Shown one piece after another: positions 19,727 through 29,323 of a DNA stretch of 64,000 nucleotides; the stretch's first letter is position 1, and every line of letters begins with the position of its first letter. The position numbers and the translations under genes are program-made. This DNA comes from Candidatus Desulfofervidus auxilii (GTDB lineage Bacteria > Desulfobacterota > Desulfofervidia > Desulfofervidales > Desulfofervidaceae). A model generated the notes under the pieces. The model did no database searches. It worked only from the letters and a program-made list of their open reading frames with translations, and had not been told where the DNA came from. Where the stretch lies: contig NZ_CP013015.1 in NCBI RefSeq assembly GCF_001577525.1, positions 1,879,751 to 1,943,750 of the forward strand, written 5' to 3'.

Positions 19727-22108
19727 ATGAAATTTTACCGATTTAGCATTTTTCTGATTATTATCTTAAGTATTGCCTGTGGTAGTGTGGAAGAAAGGAG
19801 GGATAAGTTTTTTCAAAAGGGTCAACTGCTCTTTGAAAAGGGAGATTATGTTAAGGCCCGCCTGGAGTTCAAAAATGCTATTCAAATAGACCCCAAATTT
19901 GCTAAAGGATATTATATGGTAGGTTTGTGTGCATATCAATTGAGAAATTGGTCAGAGGCCTTTGCCAATTTCCAACGGGCCATAGAATTAGACCCCCATC
20001 TATATGATGCCCAGATAAAAATTGGTCAGTTCTATCTTTTAAGTAAAAAACCAGAAAAGGCTTTGGAAAAGGCAGAGTTTGTCCTAAAAAATGCCCCTGA
20101 AAATATAGATGCCTTAATGTTAAAGGCTAGGGTATATAAAGCCAAAAAGGCATTTTCTAAGGCTATCCAAATTTCAAAACAGGTGATCAAACTTGTTCCT
20201 AAAACTTACGCAGCCTACGTTTTTCTGGCACAAATTTATTTCACCAATAAACAGTTTTCTAAAGCAGAAAATATACTTAAGCAAGGTTTAGAAAAAAATC
20301 CTAAGGATTTAAACTTTTATATTGCCCTAGCTAGTTTTTATGCTACTCAAGGAAAGTTATCTCAGGCAGAAGAATATTATAAAAAGGCCATAAATTTGTC
20401 CCCAGAAGATAAGAAATTACAGATATTGCTGGCTAATTTTTATGCCCGCTCCGGGCAGTTTGATAAAGGGGAAAAAATCTTAAATTCTCTAATAAAATCT
20501 GAGCCTAAAGATTACAAATATCGGCTTGCCCTGGCCGGATTATTTATGGAAAAAAAAGATTTAGAAGGGGCAAAAAACGTTTTAGAACAGGCTATAAGAG
20601 ATTTACCCAAACAAGCAGAGCTTTATCTCAGATTAGCTAATTTATATATCTTAATGGGACAGGGTCAAAAGGCCGTTTCAATACTTAAAAAATGCATAGA
20701 AACACTACCTGATGACCCTCTTGTTTATGAGGCCCACAATAGCCTAGCTAGGATTTATCTGAAAAATAAAGATTATGACCAGGCATACCAAGAGATTGAT
20801 TTGGTCTTAAAGGAAAAACCCAAAAATCTAACTGCACATTTTCTAAAAGGTAAATATTATTTGGCACAAGGGAAGGGACTGGATGCCATCAGTGAATTCA
20901 GGGTTGTTTTGGAAGAACAGCCTAATTTTGCAGAAGTACATTATCTACTGGCTCAGGCCCATCTTTTGAACAACGAACCCCTTTTGGCAAAAGAGGTGTT
21001 GAAAAAGGCCATAAAACTGGCCCCTAAAGCGTTAGAAATACGGTATCTTTTGGCTGATGTTTATATAAAAGAAAATGATTTGGGACAAGCAGAACAGGAG
21101 CTCAATAAAATTTTAGAAATAGCTCCTAAACAACCACTGGCACTTTTAAAACTGGGAGATTTATACCTTCATAAAGGTAAAATTGAGAGGGCTGAGAAAA
21201 AATATTTAAAAATTTTAAAAATAAATCAAAGAGATGTCCTTGCAAATTATAAATTAGGAATCGTTCAGAGACTTAAAGGACAGCCTGATAAGGCCATAGA
21301 ATATTTTAATAAGGCACTGAATATCAAAAAGGATTTCATAGATGCCTTTTATCAGCTTGTTAACACCTATGTGGCCCAAAAGGCGTTTTCTAAGGCTATA
21401 GCAGCTTGCCAAAAATATTTAGATACCGTCCCAAAATATAAACCAAATATCTATGTTTTATTAGCTAAAGTTTTTATAAATCAAAACAATCTTTCTAAAG
21501 CAGAAGAAGCCCTTTTAAAGGCCCTGGAGGCTAATCCTCATTTCTTACCTGCTTATTTTAATCTGTCCACAGTCTATTATTTAAATTATAGAAAAGAAGC
21601 CCCTAAACATTACAGAGAATTTATTGAAAAAAAGTTCAATAGGGCGGCAGAGGCCTGGTTTGTGTTGGCAAATTTTTATGAAAGAGAAAAGGATTACCAA
21701 CAAGCAGAGTTTTATTATAAGGAAGCCCTAAAGAGAAATCCTGAGTTTGTATTGGCTGCCAACAACCTGGCTTTCCTTTATGCAGATAAAAATGATGCCA
21801 AAAATATAAAACAAGCCAAGAAATTAATAGAAAAGGTATTAAAGAAATATCCCCAAAAAGCCACTTTTTGGGATACTGCTGGTTGGGTTTATTATCGTTT
21901 GAAACAATATGATAAGGCTATTTCTCATTTAAAAAAGGCTATCCAGATAGCGCCTTCTACACCTGTTTATCACTACCATCTGGGGATGGTTTATAAAGCG
22001 AAGGGGGAGTTGAATTTGGCCAAAACAGAGCTAAGAAAGGTAATAGAGAGTGAGGGGGAATTTGAAGAGAAAAGCTTGGCAAGGAAGGTTTATAAAGAGA
22101 TTAAATAA
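19727..22108 (+). CDS. prsT: TPR-repeat lipoprotein of the PEP-CTERM/exosortase system (PrsT-like)
   Basis: A 793-residue protein made almost wholly of TPR units (more than 15, e.g. GDYVKARLEFKNAIQIDP, NWSEAFANFQRAIELDP). An N-terminal lipoprotein-like signal has Cys18 after FLIIILSIA. Long TPR lipoproteins called PrsT accompany exosortase-linked exopolysaccharide loci, probably as assembly scaffolds; the exact role is not settled. It is the first gene of an operon whose later members all match that system. Confidence 0.75.
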   Translation: MKFYRFSIFLIIILSIACGSVEERRDKFFQKGQLLFEKGDYVKARLEFKNAIQIDPKFAKGYYMVGLCAYQLRNWSEAFANFQRAIELDPHLYDAQIKIGQFYLLSKKPEKALEKAEFVLKNAPENIDALMLKARVYKAKKAFSKAIQISKQVIKLVPKTYAAYVFLAQIYFTNKQFSKAENILKQGLEKNPKDLNFYIALASFYATQGKLSQAEEYYKKAINLSPEDKKLQILLANFYARSGQFDKGEKILNSLIKSEPKDYKYRLALAGLFMEKKDLEGAKNVLEQAIRDLPKQAELYLRLANLYILMGQGQKAVSILKKCIETLPDDPLVYEAHNSLARIYLKNKDYDQAYQEIDLVLKEKPKNLTAHFLKGKYYLAQGKGLDAISEFRVVLEEQPNFAEVHYLLAQAHLLNNEPLLAKEVLKKAIKLAPKALEIRYLLADVYIKENDLGQAEQELNKILEIAPKQPLALLKLGDLYLHKGKIERAEKKYLKILKINQRDVLANYKLGIVQRLKGQPDKAIEYFNKALNIKKDFIDAFYQLVNTYVAQKAFSKAIAACQKYLDTVPKYKPNIYVLLAKVFINQNNLSKAEEALLKALEANPHFLPAYFNLSTVYYLNYRKEAPKHYREFIEKKFNRAAEAWFVLANFYEREKDYQQAEFYYKEALKRNPEFVLAANNLAFLYADKNDAKNIKQAKKLIEKVLKKYPQKATFWDTAGWVYYRLKQYDKAISHLKKAIQIAPSTPVYHYHLGMVYKAKGELNLAKTELRKVIESEGEFEEKSLARKVYKEIK

Positions 22109-22144
22109 TAAAAAATGACTTTACAAATAGGAGGCATTTTTGCC

Positions 22145-23074
22145 ATGAAAAAGTTTACTATATGTTTTATAATATATTTTTGTGTGATAAGTTTTAGCAA
22201 AATTGCAGCCAGTGAAAAAGGAACTTTCATAAAGGAGATTCAAGTTAAATCCCAAGCCAAGACATTGGAAATAGAACTTATAGCTAATGGTCCTATTTCT
22301 GAGTATCGTTCTTTTACCACAGATAAACCAACTAGATTAATAATAGATACTTCTTTGTCTGATTGCAAAATCCCAAAAGTTTATCCTTTAAACAACCCTA
22401 GTTATTCCCAGATACGGTGGGGAATTAATAAGGGGAAGTTGCGTCTGGTCATTGATTCTAACTTAAAGCAAATCCCTCCTTATGAAATTTCTACTCAAAA
22501 CAATATATTGAAAGTAGTGCTTGATTCAGAAAAAACATTATCTCCTGTTACTCCTGTTAAAAAGGCTGAAAAGGTTGAAAAATTAGAACAAGGAGGCTTC
22601 CTTTTAGGCCCAGAAGATATATTAGAAATTTCTGTTTGGAAGGATGAAACATTGACCAAACAAGTGGTTGTTCGTCCTGATGGAAAGATTTCCTTTCCCT
22701 TAATTGGAGAAATCCAAGCTGCAGGACGCACTGTAGAGGACCTAAGAAAAGAAATAATTGAAAAACTCAGTGAATTTATATCTGACCCTGTGGTAACAGT
22801 TATGGTAATTGGTATAAACAGCTATAAAATTTATGTCATAGGCAAGGTGAATAAACCTGGGGCATACACAGTAGGCAGATCAGTAAATGTCATGCAGGCC
22901 TTGAGTATGGCAGGTGGTTTTTCACCCTTTGCTGATTTAGATAATATCAGTATCCTTCGGGAACAAAATGGAAAGCAAATCAGAATAAAGTTCAATTATA
23001 AAGAAGTGGCCAAGGGGAAACACCTAGAAGAAAATATATTGCTAAAAAGAGGTGACGTGATTGTTGTTCCATAA
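22145..23074 (+). CDS. Wza-type polysaccharide export protein with N-terminal AMIN domain
   Basis: A 309-residue exported protein. After the signal peptide (MKKFTICFIIYFCVISFSKIAA) comes an AMIN-like beta domain (IQVKSQAKTLEIELIANG ... LRLVIDSNL). Then comes the poly-export domain (LGPEDILEISVWKDETLTKQV) and one SLBB domain (YVIGKVNKPGAYTVGRSVNV). Such proteins form the outer-membrane or periplasmic exit of capsule-like polymers; in exosortase loci they are usually this short type. I chose ATG 22145 because AGGAGG at 22129-22134 would lie inside a gene starting at 22115. It overlaps the next gene by 14 bp. Confidence 0.85.
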   Translation: MKKFTICFIIYFCVISFSKIAASEKGTFIKEIQVKSQAKTLEIELIANGPISEYRSFTTDKPTRLIIDTSLSDCKIPKVYPLNNPSYSQIRWGINKGKLRLVIDSNLKQIPPYEISTQNNILKVVLDSEKTLSPVTPVKKAEKVEKLEQGGFLLGPEDILEISVWKDETLTKQVVVRPDGKISFPLIGEIQAAGRTVEDLRKEIIEKLSEFISDPVVTVMVIGINSYKIYVIGKVNKPGAYTVGRSVNVMQALSMAGGFSPFADLDNISILREQNGKQIRIKFNYKEVAKGKHLEENILLKRGDVIVVP

Positions 23075-24257
23075 GTGCTCTATTTGGAGATTTTTTTTAT
23101 TGTTTCTATTTCTATTCAAATCCGGTTATCTCTGGAGTGAGCAAAGGTTAATAAATGCATCCATAGCCGTGAGAGAAATGTATGATGATAATATATACTT
23201 GTGTTCCACCGTGGAAATAGATGATTTTATCACCCTCATCAGACCCGAAGTGAATATAGATGTTAAAACTGAACGAACGGATATTAAGGGAGGAATTACT
23301 TTAAATGTTCAGAGGTATGCTGATGAAAGTCAACTAAATACTACTGATCAAATTTATGCCCTTACTGCCAGTTTTTTGAGTTCAGAGCGGCTGAGCCTTG
23401 GGCTAGATGGAAGGTATACAAAGGACACAACCTTGGAAACAGAGTTGACAGAAACAGGGATAGGATTAATTAGAACTATAAGAAAAAATTATTTCTTTAG
23501 TCCATCTGCTACTTATATCTTATCAGAAAGAGATAGCTTGACTATTACCCCATTTTATACCCGCACCAATTATCAGTCACCAGATTATAGTGATTACTGG
23601 GTAAGTGGAGTTAATTTGAATTATAGACATCTCTTAAAAAACGAGCGTCTTTCTTTAATAGGCCAAGCAGGATATAATTATGTTAAATTTAAACCCAGTG
23701 AGTCTATTTATGAAGGACATTATCATAATTGTCAAATTTATGGGGGTATAAATTATCTTTTCTCTGAAACTATTACTATGAATTTTCTCATTGGATTGAG
23801 GTATACAAATTCAAAAATGACATATTGGTGGTATCCTTTTATTATTCTCTATAAAGACAAAACCGTGGGGTGGGTAGCTGATGCAAGCTTGTCTAAAACC
23901 TATGAAAGGGGTTCACTTACCTTGGGGGCACGCAGGGAAATCTTACCCAGTGGCTGGGCAGGCCAGCTAGAGACAAACAGATTTTACATATATTTTGTAA
24001 ATAAGTTTACTGAGAGATTACAAGGGAGAATAAATATCTCTTACTATAAAGGGGAATATCCAAGACCAATGGGTATGGAAATCAGTGATTATAGCTACCA
24101 TACTTGGCATATCATACCAACATTACACTATTATTTAACGAAACATCTAGCTATAGAGCTAAATTATTCATATACTTCTTATAAAAGCACCATTCATTCT
24201 GATAGAAATACGGTTTTTTTGGGAATTAGGTGGGAAGGGCAATATTTATGGGAGTAA
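23061..24257 (+). CDS. Exopolysaccharide-locus outer-membrane beta-barrel protein
   Basis: A 398-residue protein with an N-terminal hydrophobic export signal (FFLLFLFLFKSGYLWS). Many amphipathic strands follow (LSLGLDGRYTKDTTLETE, FFSPSATYILSERDSLTI, RGSLTLGARREILPS), the C-terminus being FLGIRWEGQYLW. Size, strand pattern and position match the TIGR03016-type barrel of PEP-CTERM-associated exopolysaccharide loci, thought to carry or stabilise the polymer in the outer membrane. No ATG is available near the N-terminus; TTG 23061, inside the exporter tail, is the best start. Confidence 0.75.
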   Translation: MLFHKCSIWRFFLLFLFLFKSGYLWSEQRLINASIAVREMYDDNIYLCSTVEIDDFITLIRPEVNIDVKTERTDIKGGITLNVQRYADESQLNTTDQIYALTASFLSSERLSLGLDGRYTKDTTLETELTETGIGLIRTIRKNYFFSPSATYILSERDSLTITPFYTRTNYQSPDYSDYWVSGVNLNYRHLLKNERLSLIGQAGYNYVKFKPSESIYEGHYHNCQIYGGINYLFSETITMNFLIGLRYTNSKMTYWWYPFIILYKDKTVGWVADASLSKTYERGSLTLGARREILPSGWAGQLETNRFYIYFVNKFTERLQGRINISYYKGEYPRPMGMEISDYSYHTWHIIPTLHYYLTKHLAIELNYSYTSYKSTIHSDRNTVFLGIRWEGQYLWE

Positions 24258-24265
24258 CATAAAAA

Positions 24266-26008
24266 ATGCAGAGTGATACTGAAAGGGTTCCAAAAACATT
24301 AGGTGATTATATCAGGATTTTTCAAAGGCGAAAAAAAAGCATCCTCATTCCATTTTTCTTACTGTTTTTTACCACTTGCATCATTGCCTTTTCACTCCCT
24401 TCTGTTTATCGCTCCAGTGCCACTATCCTTATTGAGGAACAAGAAGTGCCTCCTGAATTTATCAGAAGCACAGTTACTGGCTATTTAGAAGAGCGTCTTC
24501 AAACCCTCACCCAACAGATTATGAGTCGCCCTAGTCTATTGGAAGTAATAAATAGATTTAATCTCTATGCAGATTTACGAGATAAATATACCATAGATGA
24601 AATTGTAGAAAAAATGCGTGATAGCATTAAATTAGAAACCATCAGCACAGAAGCTTCCAATCCTCGTGGAGGAAGGCCTGTTTCTGCCACAGTAGCTTTT
24701 ACTATTTCTTATGAAGGAAAAAATCCTGACATTGTGCAGCGAGTCGCCAATCATCTAGCCTCTTTATATCTGGAGGAGAATTTAAAAAATAGAGAAGAGA
24801 AGGCCAAAGGCACTACCCAGTTTTTAGAAAATCAACTGGAAATCCTCAGAAAACAAATTGCAGATTTGGATCATAAAATTGCGGCATTTAAGGAAAAACA
24901 CTTGGCTGAGCTACCTGAATTGATGCAATTAAACTTAGAAACCTTGCGCAGAATGCAAAATGAAATAAATAACATAGACCAACAAATAAAAAACTTAGAA
25001 GAGAGAAAAATTTATTTACAGGGGCAATTGGCCACCATAAGTCCATATTCATCCATAATTACTGAGACCGGGGAACGTATATTGGGTCCAGAAGACAGGC
25101 TTAAGATATTACAGAGCCAATATCTTACTTTGATGGCCACTCTTTCTCCTAAACATCCAGATGTGGTAAAGGTCAAACGGGAGATAGAAAAACTAAAAAA
25201 TGAGGTTAAGAACAAGGAAAGTTTACCAGATAAGGTTAAAAGATTAAAAAATCTGAAGGCTCGTTTAGTGGAATTAAGGGGACGTTTTTCTGAAAAACAC
25301 CCTGATGTAAAGAAAATTAAACGGGAGATTGCCTCTTTAGAAAAGGAAATAGAGGACGTTTCAAAAAACACAAATACTACTATAGCCAAAGAACCTGATA
25401 ATCCTGCCTATATTAACCTCTCTACCCAAATTTCATCTACAGAGATAGAAATCAAAAACTTAAAACAACAGAGGGAAAAATTGAAAAAAAGGTTAGAAGA
25501 TTATGAGAAACGCTTAGAAAAAATGCCAGAAGTAGAACGAAAATATCAGGAAATGCTTCGGGATAAGGTCAATGCAGAAACTAGATACCGGGAGTTAATG
25601 AATCAACTGATGGAGGCCAAGTCAGCCCAAGGACTGGAAGAGAGTCAAAAGGGAGAACGTTTGACTATAATTGACCCTCCTCACCGTCCGGAGAAACCAT
25701 ACAAGCCAAATCGTCCTGCTATTATACTTATAGGGTTTATCTTAGCCCTGGGGGGAGGTATTGGAATGGGTTCTATAATGGAATATACAGACCGTTCAGT
25801 AAAAGGTGTTACTGACATTGCTAGTATTACCGATGTTCCAGTCTTAGTGGTTTTACCTAAAATTAAAACAGAAGAGGAAGAAAAACAGGAGAAAAGAAGG
25901 AAACGGATTTATGCCATCATTATCGCCCTGGCCATAATTGTTTTTATCATCATCGTTCACATTTTCTTCATCAGACTGGATATTTTGTGGACTAAAATTT
26001 TTAGGTAA
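24266..26008 (+). CDS. Polysaccharide chain-length determinant (Wzz/GumC family)
   Basis: A 580-residue inner-membrane co-polymerase. The first membrane helix lies at about residues 25-45 and the Wzz domain begins YIRIFQRRKKSILIPFF. A long periplasmic coiled coil follows, with the exit helix after KPYKPNRPAI at about 485-505 and an extra third helix near 555-575. The periplasmic part holds two copies, about 48 residues apart (starting near 278 and 326), of a unit RLKxL...SxKHPDVxKxKREI, an internal duplication. It matches the exosortase-type chain-length protein by context. Confidence 0.88.
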   Translation: MQSDTERVPKTLGDYIRIFQRRKKSILIPFFLLFFTTCIIAFSLPSVYRSSATILIEEQEVPPEFIRSTVTGYLEERLQTLTQQIMSRPSLLEVINRFNLYADLRDKYTIDEIVEKMRDSIKLETISTEASNPRGGRPVSATVAFTISYEGKNPDIVQRVANHLASLYLEENLKNREEKAKGTTQFLENQLEILRKQIADLDHKIAAFKEKHLAELPELMQLNLETLRRMQNEINNIDQQIKNLEERKIYLQGQLATISPYSSIITETGERILGPEDRLKILQSQYLTLMATLSPKHPDVVKVKREIEKLKNEVKNKESLPDKVKRLKNLKARLVELRGRFSEKHPDVKKIKREIASLEKEIEDVSKNTNTTIAKEPDNPAYINLSTQISSTEIEIKNLKQQREKLKKRLEDYEKRLEKMPEVERKYQEMLRDKVNAETRYRELMNQLMEAKSAQGLEESQKGERLTIIDPPHRPEKPYKPNRPAIILIGFILALGGGIGMGSIMEYTDRSVKGVTDIASITDVPVLVVLPKIKTEEEEKQEKRRKRIYAIIIALAIIVFIIIVHIFFIRLDILWTKIFR

Positions 26009-26014
26009 GGCAAA

Positions 26015-26824
26015 ATGGGTAAAATTGAAGAGGCCTTAGAAAAGGCAAAAAAAATGCGAGAGAAAAAAGAAGAGACCCCTTCGCCAGAGATTCCTTTATC
26101 TCCAACATACGCTCAGACAAAAGTTATCCCCACCGACCTTTTAAATTTAGAAAAAAATAAGATTATTGCTGCTACTAAATCTAAAGAAGCTTATGAATAT
26201 TACCGCTTCTTGAAGACACAAATATTACATCGCATGGAAAAAAATGGATGGAACTGCCTTCTTATTACTAGTGCTTTACCAGGTGAGGGGAAGACATTAA
26301 CCGCCATCAATCTAAGTATCACCTTGGCCAGAGAAATCACCAAAACTGTCCTCCTAATGGAAGCAGATTTAAGGAATCCCTCTATAGCTGAACTTCTGCA
26401 AATTTCTGTTCAAAAAGGATTGGCTAATTACTTGATAGAAAAAGATTGTCCCCTTTCTGAATGTTTAATCAATCCTGGTTTTGAACGGTTGGTCATTTTA
26501 CCTGCAGGTAAGATTGTTGGAGATGCCACAGAAATAATGGGCTCTCCCAAAATGCAAAGCTTGCTTCAGGAGGTAAAAAATCGTTATAAAGACCGTTATA
26601 TCTTAATTGACTCTCCACCTCTTCTGACATTTGCTGATGCCCTAACCTTATCCCCGTATGTAGATGCAGTCTTATTAGTAGTAGAAGTCTACAAAACTAC
26701 CATTGAACAAGTAAAGAGAGTCTTGGAGCTACTGGAAGAAAAACCTTTGCTGGGGATAGTATTGAACAAGGCACCTATACCAGAAAAACCAGGATATTAC
26801 TCTTCTTATTATTATTCAGAATAA
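26015..26824 (+). CDS. Bacterial tyrosine autokinase (CpsD/Wzc kinase domain type)
   Basis: A 269-residue cytosolic BY-kinase that pairs with the chain-length protein just upstream. The Walker A motif is PGEGKTLTAINL, A' is VLLMEADLRNPS, and Walker B is YILIDSPPLL. The C-terminus ends in a tyrosine cluster (GYYSSYYYSE), the usual autophosphorylation tail. This split kinase form is the one found in exosortase-associated loci. Its stop and the next ATG overlap by one base (TAATG). Confidence 0.9.
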   Translation: MGKIEEALEKAKKMREKKEETPSPEIPLSPTYAQTKVIPTDLLNLEKNKIIAATKSKEAYEYYRFLKTQILHRMEKNGWNCLLITSALPGEGKTLTAINLSITLAREITKTVLLMEADLRNPSIAELLQISVQKGLANYLIEKDCPLSECLINPGFERLVILPAGKIVGDATEIMGSPKMQSLLQEVKNRYKDRYILIDSPPLLTFADALTLSPYVDAVLLVVEVYKTTIEQVKRVLELLEEKPLLGIVLNKAPIPEKPGYYSSYYYSE

Positions 26825-27945
26825 TGTACCTTAATTTTTACGGACTAAAAGAAAAGCCCTTTCAGCTTCTTCCTGACCCTAGTTATTTCTTTTTGAGTTC
26901 CAAGCATAAAACCGCCCTTAATTATCTAGAATATGGAATTTTAAATAATGTAGGCTTTATTGTTATTACTGGAGAAATCGGTTCAGGAAAAACCACCTTG
27001 ATTAAGAAGTTCCTCAGCCAGTTAGAGAAAAAAATCATTACTGCTGTTATTTCTAATACCAATGTGGAATCAAAGGAATTTTTACAAATGCTTTTACAAG
27101 AATTAGGTATTGAATATAGTAAAGAAGAAACCAAGGCTGATTTGCTGAACCATTTGCACCATTTCTTAATTGAAAAATATGCCTCTAGACAGCAAGTGGT
27201 GCTTATTGTAGATGAGGCCCAAAATCTACCATCTGCTGTCCTTGAAGAAATCAGGATGATTTCAAACTTACAGACAGAAAAAGAATTTCTTATTCAGATA
27301 ATATTAGTAGGACAACCTCCCTTGAGAGAAAAATTATTACATCCCTCTTTAGAGCAATTTTTACAACGGGTGAGTCTAAGTTATCACTTATTCCCCCTGA
27401 ATGAACAAGAAACCAAGGATTACATAAAACATAGACTTAAATTGGCAGGGGCAAGATATCCTATCTTTTCTGAGGAGGCATTAAAAGCTGTATTCAAACA
27501 CAGCCAAGGTGTCCCTCGTATAATTAATACCCTGTGTGAGGCGGCTTTAGTGTATGGATTTGCAGATGAAAGGCGGGAGATTGGAGCTGAAATTATAGAA
27601 ACCATCATTGAAGAATTGTATCCTTACAGGTTAAAACAACCAGAGGAAAAACAACCATCTTTATGGACAACTGAAAGTCCTACAACGGTTATGAAAGAAT
27701 CTGATGGCCCTTCATTACATGATATGGAAAAACGCTTAACTAATTTAGAAAATACTGTTTATAACCTTCAACGAAAAGAAATTTTTTTATTGTATAAAAT
27801 TATCTCACTCCTGGAAATGATAAGAACAGAAAGACAGGAAAGCGATTTTCCAATTGATTTACAAAAAATACATAATCAAATTCAGAAAATTTATCAATTA
27901 GAAAAGGAAGTAGCGGAGATAAAAAAGGCAATTAAAAAGGAATAA
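26824..27945 (+). CDS. Exosortase-system ExeA/GspA-like AAA ATPase
   Basis: A 373-residue AAA+ ATPase. It starts MYLNFYGLKEKPFQLLPDPSYFF, typical of the ExeA/GspA family, with Walker A GEIGSGKTTL at about residues 52-61 and Walker B VVLIVDEAQNLP. The C-terminal third is a coiled coil (DMEKRLTNLENTVYNLQRKE). An ATPase of this type is a standard member of PEP-CTERM exopolysaccharide loci and may power envelope assembly; its substrate is unknown. It is the last gene of the operon begun at 19727. Confidence 0.85.
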   Translation: MYLNFYGLKEKPFQLLPDPSYFFLSSKHKTALNYLEYGILNNVGFIVITGEIGSGKTTLIKKFLSQLEKKIITAVISNTNVESKEFLQMLLQELGIEYSKEETKADLLNHLHHFLIEKYASRQQVVLIVDEAQNLPSAVLEEIRMISNLQTEKEFLIQIILVGQPPLREKLLHPSLEQFLQRVSLSYHLFPLNEQETKDYIKHRLKLAGARYPIFSEEALKAVFKHSQGVPRIINTLCEAALVYGFADERREIGAEIIETIIEELYPYRLKQPEEKQPSLWTTESPTTVMKESDGPSLHDMEKRLTNLENTVYNLQRKEIFLLYKIISLLEMIRTERQESDFPIDLQKIHNQIQKIYQLEKEVAEIKKAIKKE

Positions 27946-28080
27946 AATGTCTTAATATGGAAACTTTAACATGGCCACCTTTTAGGTGAAGCTATGTTTT
28001 TAAAAATTTGCTTTATTTTACTACATTTGCCTGCCTGACGGCAGGCAGGTGGGTTTCTTTTAAAGTTATTACGGATTTAG
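27938..28080 (+). repeat. Composite intergenic repeat with palindrome
   Basis: It begins at the stop of the ATPase gene with AGGAATAAAATGTCTTAAT. It matches 51345-51385 and 8920-9040, both inverted. The palindrome lies at about 28029-28052, followed by CTTTTAAAGTTATTACGGAT, which recurs inverted at 12269-12290 and 61209-61228. Confidence 0.75.
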
Positions 28081-28094
28081 GGCATATTTTATAG

Positions 28095-28123
28095 TTGACA
28101 TATAGTCATTATTTTATTATTAG
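28095..28123 (+). promoter_or_regulatory. Candidate sigma70 promoter for the LuxR-type regulator
   Basis: TTGACA at 28095-28100 and TATTAG at 28118-28123 have a 17-bp spacer. It lies just after the repeat and gives a leader of about 90 bases before the ATG at 28221. The assignment is by eye. Confidence 0.4.
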
Positions 28124-28220
28124 TATGCCATTGAAATAGAGGAATAATAGGTTTTAGTTTGTCAATTGGAACTGCTAGAGGAAGGATTACTAGCTATGTA
28201 AAGGATTGGTTATAGTATAG

Positions 28221-28862
28221 ATGATTAAGGTTTTAGTTGTCAGCGATAATCAAATATTTAGAGAATTGTTATATGAATATCTGTCTTCATTAGAAGAAAT
28301 ATCGGTAATAGGGAAAATTAGTCTTGATGAAATAGAACACCATTCCTACTTGCTTTCTTCGGATATAGTTCTTTTTTTAGAGAAATGTGATTCTATGACC
28401 ATTAAAAGAGACATTTTGGCTCTAAAAAAGAATTTTCCCAAGGCAAAAATTATCTTTCTTTCTCTTAGAGATATCCGGGGAGATATGGAATTAAATGTAA
28501 TAAAAATGGGAGCCAAAGGATTTTTGTGTGCCAAGGATTCTCTAAAAACCTTGATTCAAGCCATAAAATCATGCTATAATGGGGAAATATGGGCCACCAG
28601 AAGGTCCACTAATATTATTATTGATAACTTACAGGGGAAGATAATCACGAGAAAAAAAGACGAAGTAGACATTTTAACCCCTCAAGAAAAGAAAGTCTTA
28701 ATTCTATTGGCCTCTGGTTTTAAAAATGCAGAGATTGCCCAAAAACTTTTTATCAGTGAAAAAACGGTAAAAACTCACATAAATAAAATATTTAAAAAGA
28801 TTAAGGTTACTAACAGGTTACAGGCGGCCTTGTGGGCCTCCAAAAATCTCAGTCGAACATAG
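28221..28862 (+). CDS. NarL/LuxR-type response regulator with degenerate receiver
   Basis: A 213-residue protein with an N-terminal receiver-like domain (about 1-120) and a C-terminal LuxR helix-turn-helix (LTPQEKKVLILLASGFKNAEIAQKLFISEKTVKTHI). The phosphoacceptor position after beta-3, normally Asp in LLD, reads DIVLFLEKCD, with Leu in place of Asp. The N-terminal acidic pair is reduced to one Asp (VSDNQ). The conserved Lys (LCAKDS) remains. It probably works without phosphorylation. No sensor kinase is nearby. It lies between the polysaccharide operon and the PEP-CTERM genes, making it a candidate regulator of either. Confidence 0.85.
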   Translation: MIKVLVVSDNQIFRELLYEYLSSLEEISVIGKISLDEIEHHSYLLSSDIVLFLEKCDSMTIKRDILALKKNFPKAKIIFLSLRDIRGDMELNVIKMGAKGFLCAKDSLKTLIQAIKSCYNGEIWATRRSTNIIIDNLQGKIITRKKDEVDILTPQEKKVLILLASGFKNAEIAQKLFISEKTVKTHINKIFKKIKVTNRLQAALWASKNLSRT

Positions 28863-28978
28863 GACTAAAGTTTTATATTCCCTAAAAAATACACCCCTTA
28901 AAATACAACCCAAAATACATCTTTTTTGTGATGGAAATTGTGTTAAAATTGTTATAATTTAATTTTTAAATTAATCTA

Positions 28979-29302
28979 ATGAAACAAGAGAGAAGGTCAT
29001 TTGAAAGATTTGATTTAGAGCTGCCAGTGGATATAAAATGGAAGGACCACTCTGGCAAAATGCGAGAAAATAGCAGTATCAGTGAAAATATCAGTGGCGG
29101 AGGTATTTATATCATCCTTAATAATCTCATAGAAAAAGACGCTGAGATTGAACTTTGCTTTGACCTTCCTATTATTTCTGAAGAGGCTAAGAAGACCCGA
29201 GTGGTTGCTAAAGGAAAGGTGGTTAGAAGGGTAGAAAATAGGCCAGGTTTTGGACACGGGATAAAGTTTATAAGTTATAAATTCGTAAGGATAGAAAACT
29301 AA
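28979..29302 (+). CDS. PilZ-domain protein (c-di-GMP receptor type)
   Basis: A 107-residue single PilZ domain. The bipartite c-di-GMP motif is visible: an RxxxR at the N-terminus (ERRSFERFDLELPV) and NxSxxG in ENISGGGIYI. It is therefore likely able to bind c-di-GMP, and it sits 21 bp before the first PEP-CTERM gene. This suggests that c-di-GMP controls the matrix system. A TATAAT at 28953-28958 lies just upstream but without a good -35. Confidence 0.85.
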   Translation: MKQERRSFERFDLELPVDIKWKDHSGKMRENSSISENISGGGIYIILNNLIEKDAEIELCFDLPIISEEAKKTRVVAKGKVVRRVENRPGFGHGIKFISYKFVRIEN

Positions 29303-29323
29303 AATATTTCAAAAGGAGAAAAA

